The notes under the pieces were generated by a model. It had not been told where the DNA came from. It worked only from the letters and a program-made list of their open reading frames with translations, and did not search any database. The position numbers and the translations under genes are program-made. Below are positions 7,867-14,557 of a stretch of DNA of 35,003 nucleotides, in pieces (the first letter of the stretch is position 1; each line of letters begins with the position of its first letter). The stretch comes from Alphaproteobacteria bacterium (GTDB lineage Bacteria; Pseudomonadota; Alphaproteobacteria; SHNJ01): the NCBI GenBank assembly GCA_004295055.1, contig SHNJ01000031.1, positions 234,898 through 269,900 of the forward strand, written 5' to 3'.

Positions 7867-8814
7867 ATGACACGTGCATTCGTATTTCCGGGCCAGGGAT
7901 CGCAAGCCGTCGGCATGGGCAAGTCCATTTTCGAATCGTCTGCCAAGGCGCGCGAAGTGTTTGGCGAAGTCGACGAGGCGTTAAAGCAGAATCTATCGAA
8001 ATTGATGTTCGAAGGGCCAATCGAAGAATTGACCCAAACCGAAAACGCGCAACCGGCTTTGCTGGCAGTCAGTATGGCATTGTTGTCGGCGATGGAAAAA
8101 GAAGCCAATATCAAATTGACCAATGCAGCGAAATTCGTGGCCGGGCACAGCTTGGGCGAATATTCGGCCCTATGCGCGAATCGCACTTTCAGTTTAACAG
8201 AAGCGGCCAAGTTATTGAAATTACGTGGACAAGCGATGCAAAAAGCGGTGCCGAACGGCATTGGCGCCATGGCGGCCTTATTGGGCATGAATTTGGAACA
8301 AGCGCAAGAAGTCGCAAAACTTGCCAGCAATGGCAAGGGCGAAATTTGCGTGGCGGCGAACGACAACTCGCCGGAACAAGTGGTGATCAGTGGGCACAAG
8401 GTTGCGGTGGAACGCGCACTTCCGATTGCCAAGGAACGCGGCGCGAAACGCGGACTGCTATTGCCGGTTACGGTGCCATCGCATTCGCCATTGATGGCAC
8501 CCGCCGCCGATACGATGCAACAAGCGCTCGTTAATACACGATTTGGCATGCCGTCTTTGCCGTTGGTTGCAAACGTCACGGCAAAGGCAGAACAAGATCC
8601 CAATAATTTGCGCAAATTGTTGGTCGAACAAATGACCAACATGGTCCGCTGGCGCGAATCGATTCAGTTTTTGAAATCCCAAGGCGTAACGCAGATTGTG
8701 GAAATCGGTTCGGGCAAAGTGCTAACGGGTTTGGTAAAACGCATTGATCCCGAAATCCAATTGGTCAATATTGAAGGCCCGGCGGATATCGAAACCTTTT
8801 TAAAAGGAATGTAA
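7867..8814 (+). CDS. fabD: Malonyl-CoA:ACP transacylase
   Basis: It transfers malonyl from CoA to acyl carrier protein, the entry step of type II fatty acid synthesis. There are 315 residues from the ATG at 7867. GQGSQ is at 9-13, the nucleophile S95 in GHSLGEYS, R120 in LKLRGQAMQ and the catalytic H206 in VPSHSPLM. An in-frame GTG lies at 7858, but MTRAFVFPGQGSQ is the usual N-terminus and purine-rich AAGGGG lies 9 nt before the ATG, so I use the ATG. It is followed directly by fabG with a 1-nt overlap (TAATG). Confidence 0.96.
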   Translation: MTRAFVFPGQGSQAVGMGKSIFESSAKAREVFGEVDEALKQNLSKLMFEGPIEELTQTENAQPALLAVSMALLSAMEKEANIKLTNAAKFVAGHSLGEYSALCANRTFSLTEAAKLLKLRGQAMQKAVPNGIGAMAALLGMNLEQAQEVAKLASNGKGEICVAANDNSPEQVVISGHKVAVERALPIAKERGAKRGLLLPVTVPSHSPLMAPAADTMQQALVNTRFGMPSLPLVANVTAKAEQDPNNLRKLLVEQMTNMVRWRESIQFLKSQGVTQIVEIGSGKVLTGLVKRIDPEIQLVNIEGPADIETFLKGM

Positions 8815-9551
8815 TGATGAATTTATCTGGAAAAACCGCATTGATTACTGGCGCTACGGGCGGCATTGGCGGCGCGATTGCAAAAAAATTGCATGCTGCC
8901 GGCGCAACGGTAATGTTGACTGGCACGCGTGTGGAAGTATTACAAAAACTAGCGGGTGAACTCGGCGATCGTGCGCATGTATTTCCAGTAAATTTATCCG
9001 ATGGTGCGGCGATCGATGGTTTGATTACCGAAGCCGAAACCAAATTAGGCAAAATCGATATCCTGATCGCCAATGCTGGCGTGACGCGCGATACGTTGTT
9101 GATGCGCATGAAAGACGAAGATTGGCAGCAAGTGATCGATATCAATTTAACCGGTACTTTCCGGTTGGTGCGCGCTGCGTTGCGCGGGATGATGAAAAAT
9201 CGTTATGGCCGTATTATTTCGGTTGGATCGGTGGTGGGTACCACCGGCAATCCAGGCCAAGCAAATTATTGTGCCTCGAAAGCAGGTTTGATCGGTTTTT
9301 CCAAGGCCTTGGCGCAAGAAGTCGCCAGCCGCAATATCACCGTGAACGTTATTGCGCCGGGATTCATCGAAACGCCGATGACCGATGTGTTGACACCAGA
9401 ACAAAAAGAAAAAATTCTCACCCGCATCCCGATGGGTAAAATGGGTACCGCGAATGATATCGCCGATACCGCTTTATTCCTGTCCAGCGATGCGGCGGGC
9501 TATATCACCGGCCAGACATTGCATGTGAATGGCGGCATGGCGATGATTTAA
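8814..9551 (+). CDS. fabG: 3-oxoacyl-ACP reductase
   Basis: This NADPH-dependent SDR reduces 3-oxoacyl-ACP during fatty acid elongation. It has 245 residues. The cofactor motif TGATGGIG is at 12-19 and NAG at 87-89; the catalytic residues are S139, Y152 and K156 (YCASK). Two consecutive ATG codons (8814 and 8817) could each start it; AAGGA lies just upstream inside the end of fabD. The conserved neighbour downstream would normally be acpP, but two carrier-like genes come first. Confidence 0.96.
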   Translation: MMNLSGKTALITGATGGIGGAIAKKLHAAGATVMLTGTRVEVLQKLAGELGDRAHVFPVNLSDGAAIDGLITEAETKLGKIDILIANAGVTRDTLLMRMKDEDWQQVIDINLTGTFRLVRAALRGMMKNRYGRIISVGSVVGTTGNPGQANYCASKAGLIGFSKALAQEVASRNITVNVIAPGFIETPMTDVLTPEQKEKILTRIPMGKMGTANDIADTALFLSSDAAGYITGQTLHVNGGMAMI

Positions 9552-9592
9552 TATCATCTTTTAAAACCCTGATTTTCTTATATTTCTATTCG

Positions 9593-9620
9593 TTGACATT
9601 AAAGAAACGAATATTATGAT
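9593..9620 (+). promoter_or_regulatory. Promoter ahead of the carrier-like gene pair
   Basis: TTGACA (9593-9598) and TATGAT (9615-9620) are 16 nt apart, a near-consensus sigma-70 promoter. It lies in the 99-nt gap after fabG and would start transcription near 9627, about 24 nt upstream of the first carrier-like gene. This shows that the pair need not rely on the fabD-fabG promoter. Confidence 0.7.
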
Positions 9621-9650
9621 GACGGCATAATATTTATCAGGAGAATATGC

Positions 9651-9968
9651 ATGACTACTACAGCACAGCCAGTAACCGCCTCTTTCGGCCAGCAAGAAAT
9701 TAACGACGGCGTTCGTGAAATTGTAATGGCGGCATTGAGCGTAGATAAAGCAGAATATAATCCAGCCTCAAGCTTTATTGATCTGGGAGCATCGTCTATG
9801 ACTGTGGGTGGCGGGAAGGGTGAGCCCACGGATGCCGTAGATATTCGGATGAGAGCAAACGCCATGTTTGGCGTTGAAGTAACAGAATTGAATTTGAGAT
9901 GGTCGCCGGAGCAGTTAGGCTTAACCGTTGCTGGTTTATTAAAAGCCACCAGCCGTTTTAGAACCTAA
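9651..9968 (+). CDS. Acyl-carrier-protein-like protein with insertion after the Ser motif
   Basis: This 105-residue protein resembles acyl carrier protein. Aligned by eye with the AcpP encoded 1 kb downstream, INDGVREIVMAAL matches helix I, and SSFIDLGASS (40-49) matches [10 protein letters not shown], putting the candidate phosphopantetheine serine at S49. DAVDIRMRANAMFGVEV (61-77) matches [17 protein letters not shown]. Between them is a Gly-rich insertion of about 10 residues (MTVGGGKGEPT) directly after the serine, where helix II should begin. Whether it is still modified is unclear. AGGAG (9639-9643) lies 7 nt before the ATG, and a promoter lies just upstream. The function is unknown. 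Confidence 0.7.
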   Translation: MTTTAQPVTASFGQQEINDGVREIVMAALSVDKAEYNPASSFIDLGASSMTVGGGKGEPTDAVDIRMRANAMFGVEVTELNLRWSPEQLGLTVAGLLKATSRFRT

Positions 9969-10050
9969 ATTCATAATTCTGTCATATATAAATGCTATTA
10001 CCACTCGACTTTTAAGAAAAATATTTAAGGTAGAGATGGAGAAGAAATAA

Positions 10051-10560
10051 ATGGCAGATTTAGATTTTGCGCAAATATTGGATACTGTAGCTCGTGCAAC
10101 GCATGGTTTCCGTTCGGATTATACGCCGAAGGACCCAATGGCTAATCTTTTATTTGTAAATAGACCCAGAGCTTACGAAACTGTTTCTGACATTGTTCGC
10201 AGAGAATTAGGTGTAGAAATTGCTTCTACCGATTTTGGCGCAATGGAAACAGTGGGTAGATTGGCAACTGCGATTGCCATGACTTTAGATCCCGATCAAG
10301 CAGTACCACAAATTGTTCAAACCGTGATTCGTGTTAATACTCAAAATCCTGCGCAGGTAATGCCTCTGGATGCGGAACTGACCAGGGATCGTATGCGTCC
10401 CGAAAGAACCATGAGTCCTGATGGAAGATTGTCAGCAATATTTGCTTGTGAAGAATATTTTGGCTTGGAAGGGCAAGATCCAAGCGTAGCATCGATTAGA
10501 ACCGGCGATAATTTGGTGGCTTATATACGGGAAGGGCTTCTGGCAAACGCTGGACGGTAA
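10051..10560 (+). CDS. Unknown protein, possibly two degenerate carrier-like repeats
   Basis: This 169-residue protein has no family that I firmly recognise. Two segments resemble the C-terminal two-thirds of a carrier protein. One is RAYETVSDIVRRELGVEIAS with ETVGRLATAI following; the other is GRLSAIFACEEYFGLEG with IRTGDNLVAYIREGL following. Both lack the DSL phosphopantetheine serine. AGA codons for arginine are frequent here (at least six), whereas fabD and fabG nearby favour CGC/CGT, which hints at acquisition. It lies 82 nt after the first carrier-like gene, with GGAGA upstream of the ATG. The carrier resemblance is a by-eye judgement and could be wrong. Confidence 0.6.
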   Translation: MADLDFAQILDTVARATHGFRSDYTPKDPMANLLFVNRPRAYETVSDIVRRELGVEIASTDFGAMETVGRLATAIAMTLDPDQAVPQIVQTVIRVNTQNPAQVMPLDAELTRDRMRPERTMSPDGRLSAIFACEEYFGLEGQDPSVASIRTGDNLVAYIREGLLANAGR

Positions 10561-10623
10561 TTATCCTAACCCCTTACTTATACACAATATTTCCTGGTTT
10601 TTCAGGCAGTAAGCGGAAAATAA

Positions 10624-10661
10624 TTGTCAAAATGGCAAAAAAACGGTATTGGATACCGTTT
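10624..10661 (+). promoter_or_regulatory. acpP upstream region with perfect palindrome
   Basis: AAACGGTA (10641-10648) and TACCGTTT (10654-10661) are perfect 8-bp inverted arms around TTGGA, 26 nt before the acpP ATG. TTGTCA at 10624-10629 could be a -35 box with a weak -10 (TATTGG) 17 nt later, inside the palindrome. That layout would suit a repressor operator. Read on the minus strand, the same hairpin is followed by a T-run, so a terminator is the alternative. Confidence 0.5.
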
Positions 10662-10687
10662 GAATTAACCCAATAAGAGGTAAAACA

Positions 10688-10921
10688 ATGTCTGATGTAC
10701 AAGAACGCGTAAAGAAAATTATCGTCGAGCATTTGGGCGTGGAAGACGGCAAAGTCACCACCAACGCCAGCTTTATCGATGATTTAGGGGCAGACAGCCT
10801 CGATACCGTTGAGTTGGTAATGGCGTTCGAAGAAGAGTTCGGTTGCGAGATTCCGGACGAAGCGGCGGAAAAAATTCTGACCGTTAAAGACGCTGTCGAT
10901 TACATCCAACAGCACGCCTAA
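10688..10921 (+). CDS. acpP: Acyl carrier protein
   Basis: This is the canonical 77-residue acidic carrier of fatty acid synthesis. The 4'-phosphopantetheine serine is S37 in [10 protein letters not shown], followed by the [12 protein letters not shown] recognition helix. AGAGG (10676-10680) lies 7 nt before the ATG. It is followed by fabF after 31 nt. Compared with the two carrier-like proteins upstream, it has the complete DSL motif and normal length, so it is the housekeeping carrier. Confidence 0.98.
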   Translation: MSDVQERVKKIIVEHLGVEDGKVTTNASFIDDLGADSLDTVELVMAFEEEFGCEIPDEAAEKILTVKDAVDYIQQHA

Positions 10922-10952
10922 TTCTAGGCCCTTCGTTGCTGTTCATCGCATA

Positions 10953-12215
10953 ATGAGAAGAGTCGTCATCACCGGACTTGGTTTGGTAACGCCGCTTGGT
11001 TGCGGCGCCAAACACGTATGGCCGCGCCTGCTTGCGGGGGAATCCGGCTTGCGCCAAATTCAGGCGTTCGATGTATCGGATCTGCCGGCGAAAATAGGCG
11101 GAACCTTGCCGCCCGGCGCATCGGCTGATGGATTCTTCAATGCCGATGATTATGTTCCGGCCAAAGACCGCCGCCGCATGGGCGATTTTATCGTGTATGC
11201 GATGGCCGCCGCGCAGCAAGCGATCGAAGACGCCAGTTGGAAACCCACGGCGGAAAATGAATTGGAACGCACCGGCGTTCTGGTCGGGTCCGGCATCGGC
11301 GGTTTGGTGGAAATTGCCGAAGGCGCCAATATTTTGGCCGAAGGCGGTCCACGCAAAATCAGCCCATTCTTTATTCCATCGGCTTTGATCAATTTGGCTT
11401 CTGGCCAGATTTCGATTAAATACGGATTCAAAGGCCCGAATCATGCGGTGGTTACCGCTTGTTCCACAGGCGCGCATGCGATCGGCGATGCCGCACGCAT
11501 GATTATGCTGGATGATGCGGATGTAATGGTTGCCGGCGGCGCCGAAGCCACGATTTGCCGTTTGGCGATTGCTGGATTTTCTCAAGCGCGCGCGCTTTCG
11601 ACCGGTTTCAATGACACGCCAACCCGCGCATCGCGCCCATGGGATAAAGACCGCGACGGATTCGTGATGGGCGAGGGTGCTGGCGTTGTTGTATTAGAAG
11701 AATACGAACACGCCAAAAAACGCGGCGCCAAAATTTATGGCGAAGTCGCTGGATATGGTTTGTCCGGCGATGCGCACCATATTACCGCGCCGCCCGAAGA
11801 CGGCAATGGCGCTTTCCGCGCGATGCAAGCGGCGTTGAAACGCGCGCATGTCAATCCATCGGATATTGATTATATCAATGCACACGGCACATCGACGCCG
11901 CTGGGCGATGAAATCGAAGTCAAAGCGGTCAAACGTTTATTCGGCGATCATGCCTATAAATTGTCGATGTCGTCGACCAAATCGTCGATCGGGCATTTGC
12001 TAGGCGCGGCTGGAAGCGTTGAGGCAATTTTCAGCATCATGGCAATTAACGATAATGTCTGTCCGCCAACCTTAAATTTGGAAAACCCGTCGGATGGATG
12101 CGATTTGGATTTCGTTCCGAACCAGGCTAAACAACGTAAAGTAAACGTAGCCTTGTCCAATTCCTTTGGTTTCGGCGGGACCAACGCCAGTTTGGTCTTC
12201 AAACGGGTCGGTTAA
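10953..12215 (+). CDS. fabF: 3-oxoacyl-ACP synthase II
   Basis: This beta-ketoacyl-ACP synthase condenses malonyl-ACP with acyl-ACP during elongation. It has 420 residues with the thiolase fold and the Cys-His-His triad C170 (TACSTGAH), H311 (NAHGTSTPLGD) and H348 (SIGHLLGAAG). The C-terminal Gly-rich NSFGFGGTNAS is present. No strong ribosome binding site precedes the ATG at 10953, but MRRVVITGLGLVTPLG is the expected N-terminus. Its stop is only 4 nt from the stop of the convergent decarboxylase gene. Confidence 0.97.
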   Translation: MRRVVITGLGLVTPLGCGAKHVWPRLLAGESGLRQIQAFDVSDLPAKIGGTLPPGASADGFFNADDYVPAKDRRRMGDFIVYAMAAAQQAIEDASWKPTAENELERTGVLVGSGIGGLVEIAEGANILAEGGPRKISPFFIPSALINLASGQISIKYGFKGPNHAVVTACSTGAHAIGDAARMIMLDDADVMVAGGAEATICRLAIAGFSQARALSTGFNDTPTRASRPWDKDRDGFVMGEGAGVVVLEEYEHAKKRGAKIYGEVAGYGLSGDAHHITAPPEDGNGAFRAMQAALKRAHVNPSDIDYINAHGTSTPLGDEIEVKAVKRLFGDHAYKLSMSSTKSSIGHLLGAAGSVEAIFSIMAINDNVCPPTLNLENPSDGCDLDFVPNQAKQRKVNVALSNSFGFGGTNASLVFKRVG

Positions 12216-12219
12216 TAAA

Positions 12220-13497
12220 TTACCGGCCAAATCTCTCAGGTTTTTTTACTGGTAAAACCTGCATCATACTCGTACGGCTCATTCTATCAAAAGCTCGTGC
12301 TGTTTTTTGAATAATAGTTTTTGTAATTTCGCGTTTAGGAGTAATAACAATTCTTAAACCGTGTATGCTTCTATCTACTGTTTCGAGATGAAGTTTTCCA
12401 ACGGCCAGTCCGTGAACTTCGCTTAGCAGATTTTGATAATTGACGGCCCGAATTTGTGCGATGCATTCCGCGGTTTGCTCGGGAGTGTCGGTAATTGGTT
12501 CGCCATTTCGCATCCCCATATCCACGGCTATGATAGTGGTTTCCAGAGGTGCTACTAAATCATATCCCGCTTTTTGAATGCTAGTGCTTAGACTTTTGGC
12601 CCAGCGATGGCGTGTCTCGGCTATTTTCCTAACTCCTTCAATGCCGTTCCACATTTGTATGGTTTTCCAAGCGACCGCGATTGGGAATCCACCACGCGTT
12701 GTACCAAACTGAGTCTGCAATCCAGGAAAATAATGTTGATCTGGTAAATTGGTAGATTTTATATGGGATTCTTTTACAAATAATAAACTTAAATCCATAA
12801 CCCCGACGAATTTGTGGGGGTCGATCATGACTGAATCTGCGTTTGCCAATAATAGACGAGTCGTTTCATTGCTGGCAGTTAAATGGGCTTGGATTCCCAT
12901 GGCTGCATCTACATGTAGCCATATCTTTTTTTCTTTTAATAAGGCGGCTATCTCGGGGTCAAAGGGGAAATCATTCATAGTGCCAAGCTGTGTCGTCCCT
13001 ATAGTGACGACTAGACAGCTAACGCGGTCGCCATGATCCTTTAAAAAGCGAATTAGGTCCTCGCGCGGAACACGAAAATTACAGTTGCGGGAGCAATAAA
13101 TAGGTTGTGCCGTTTGTTTAGTAATGTGGCATGCCTGGGCGATCGATTTGTGAGAAAGGTCGCTGCAAATGACCAAGTCTCTATTATTATGATTAGCGGC
13201 TAAACTAATTGCGTGCAGGTTGCTAGTGGTGCCGTTATTAAATGGCACTCCAACAACATTTTCTAGGCTAAGAATTTGGGTGCTGATAAAGTCACAGAAC
13301 TCTGTACGAATTCCATCTAATTCTATATCGCTGCAGTCGGTTAAACTGCGGTCAGTAAATCGCAACCCAAATCGTTTAGCGGTAAGCGTGCTTCGCGGCG
13401 CCATCAACCACAGATTGGTGCCGCGGCCGTCGGATATGCCTGAATCATGCGACGAAGAACTATCTGGGTTTGGCTCTCGTGTAGGGATGGCAATCAT
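12220..13497 (-). CDS. Group II PLP-dependent decarboxylase-like protein (copy 1)
   Basis: This 425-residue fold-type I PLP enzyme resembles group II amino acid decarboxylases. It has a Gly/Ser-rich cofactor region NNGTTSNLHA (87-96), H116 in LSHKS in the place of the PLP-stacking histidine, GTTQLG (167-172), D197 in WLHVDAA and the PLP lysine K229 in DPHKFVG. The substrate cannot be told from sequence. It shares many aligned motifs with the protein at 14558-15763 but has about 25 extra N-terminal residues. AAGGA lies 7 nt before the ATG. It follows a 48-codon small gene by 53 nt and probably shares its promoter at 13759-13787. Fold and cofactor are well supported; the reaction is inferred. 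Confidence 0.85.
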   Translation of the reverse strand: MIAIPTREPNPDSSSSHDSGISDGRGTNLWLMAPRSTLTAKRFGLRFTDRSLTDCSDIELDGIRTEFCDFISTQILSLENVVGVPFNNGTTSNLHAISLAANHNNRDLVICSDLSHKSIAQACHITKQTAQPIYCSRNCNFRVPREDLIRFLKDHGDRVSCLVVTIGTTQLGTMNDFPFDPEIAALLKEKKIWLHVDAAMGIQAHLTASNETTRLLLANADSVMIDPHKFVGVMDLSLLFVKESHIKSTNLPDQHYFPGLQTQFGTTRGGFPIAVAWKTIQMWNGIEGVRKIAETRHRWAKSLSTSIQKAGYDLVAPLETTIIAVDMGMRNGEPITDTPEQTAECIAQIRAVNYQNLLSEVHGLAVGKLHLETVDRSIHGLRIVITPKREITKTIIQKTARAFDRMSRTSMMQVLPVKKPERFGR

Positions 13498-13550
13498 TAA
13501 TTTTCCTTTACGGTAACTTATGTAAATTAATGATTGTTGTCAATAAGGAT

Positions 13551-13697
13551 CTATTTGTTTTGTTTTTTTTCAATGGAGTTTTTAAAGCGCTGTTGTTGTT
13601 TTAGTTCAACTAAAAGACGCAAATTGATTTGTTCTAACTCAAATAAAAGCTTAGAAAAATCAATATCTTGTGCAATTAATGGATTAATATTCTTCAT
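13551..13697 (-). CDS. Small 48-residue protein upstream of decarboxylase copy 1
   Basis: This short gene runs from the ATG at 13695-13697 to a TAG at 13551-13553. It encodes 48 residues, starting MKNINPLIAQ and ending with a Lys/Gln-rich tail. Residues 15-36 (SKLLFELEQINLRLLVELKQ in the middle) are predicted by eye to form an amphipathic helix, possibly a coiled coil. GGGAG lies 8 nt before the ATG, and a consensus-like promoter (TTGACA-17-TATTTT) lies about 60 nt upstream, which supports a real gene. No family is recognised. It is probably cotranscribed with the decarboxylase gene downstream. Confidence 0.65.
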   Translation of the reverse strand: MKNINPLIAQDIDFSKLLFELEQINLRLLVELKQQQRFKNSIEKKQNK

Positions 13698-13758
13698 CTC
13701 TTAGTCTCCCTGTCCAACTCGCTTTTGTTTAATTGCGGCTGTTGTAATTATGGTTAGT

Positions 13759-13787
13759 AAAATATACTTAAAGGAAACGGCTGTCAA
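13759..13787 (-). promoter_or_regulatory. Promoter for small gene and decarboxylase copy 1
   Basis: On the minus strand, TTGACA (13782-13787) and TATTTT (13759-13764) are separated by 17 nt. The start would be near 13752, giving a leader of about 55 nt before the small gene. Confidence 0.75.
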
Positions 13788-13812
13788 TACAAATTTAGCG
13801 TTTCTTACAGAG

Positions 13813-13857
13813 AAAATAAGGTTTTTTACCTTGTTTTAGGAAAATTTAAAGTATAAT
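13813..13857 (+). promoter_or_regulatory. Promoter and candidate operator of the XRE regulator gene
   Basis: A perfect -10 box TATAAT lies at 13852-13857, with a weak -35 (CTTGTT at 13830-13835, 16 nt spacing). An inverted repeat AAGGT (13818-13822)/ACCTT (13828-13832), extendable outward by A/T pairs, overlaps the -35 region. Because it lies between the divergent regulator and decarboxylase promoters, it could be the regulator's own binding site. This is inference. Confidence 0.5.
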
Positions 13858-13879
13858 ACTCTATTGGGAAATTTTTTTT

Positions 13880-14557
13880 ATGATCACAATTCAACAAGTA
13901 AAGGCGGCGCGTGCTCTGCTCGATTGGAAGCAATCTGATCTTGCCGATGCTTGTGGCCTTTCCTTAACTGCAATCAATAACTTAGAGCGCGGTATTGGTT
14001 CCCCACGCGTGGAAACCATTAATGCTATTCGGCAAACCCTAGAAAATGTTGGTATCGAATTCACGGATGGAGAAGGCGTGCGCAAACGCGGGGAAGTGAT
14101 TGAATTGCATGTGTTTGAAGGATCCCGCTTTATTACCTTGATGAACGATTATGCGTTCCCGTATTTAAAAGCATCTGGACAGAGCTTGATGTGCGGTATT
14201 GATGAAAGGCGTTTCGTCGAATACGGCAAGGAAGAAGTGAAGCGATATGACGATTTTATTCGTCAGAATAAGGTCGTTGAACGCATCATTATCCGGGAAA
14301 ATGACACCTACATTTTGTCTGATCCAAAAGCCTATCGTTGGGTTCCCGAAGGTTTGATTGGAAAAGTTCCATACATGATTTATGGCGAGGTATTCGTACT
14401 TATTATTTGGGACGCTAAGAAAACTATTTGCATTAGGAATGCATCATTGACAGACAGCTTTCACCGTCAATTTGAGTTTTTGTGGAGCATGGGGCGTGGC
14501 CTGCCGTCAGACGTCAGCCGCGCTTTGTCCCAGCCCGATTTTTACGGCGGATCTTAA
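13880..14557 (+). CDS. XRE-family transcriptional regulator with C-terminal sensor-like domain
   Basis: This 225-residue protein has an N-terminal helix-turn-helix of the XRE/HTH_3 type (residues 3-58; ALLDWKQSDLADACGLS, then AINNLERG). The C-terminal part (about 75-215) contains EYGKEEVKRYDDFIR, YRWVPEGLIGKVPYMIYGE and RQFEFLWSMG. These resemble the effector domain of TrmB-like regulators, a tentative assignment. It is divergent from the small gene and decarboxylase copy 1, and its stop abuts the stop of decarboxylase copy 2 with no gap. It probably regulates one or both decarboxylase units. The ligand is unknown. Confidence 0.85.
   Translation: MITIQQVKAARALLDWKQSDLADACGLSLTAINNLERGIGSPRVETINAIRQTLENVGIEFTDGEGVRKRGEVIELHVFEGSRFITLMNDYAFPYLKASGQSLMCGIDERRFVEYGKEEVKRYDDFIRQNKVVERIIIRENDTYILSDPKAYRWVPEGLIGKVPYMIYGEVFVLIIWDAKKTICIRNASLTDSFHRQFEFLWSMGRGLPSDVSRALSQPDFYGGS

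Noticed and set aside
7764-8642. Long open frame (292 codons) on the minus strand opposite fabD
   Set aside because: It lies wholly antisense to a clear fabD with intact motifs, has Cys/Ser/Asn-rich composition typical of a shadow frame, and no ribosome binding site.
10884-11585. Open frame of 233 codons on the minus strand opposite fabF
   Set aside because: Antisense to a gene with the full Cys-His-His triad; no family features.
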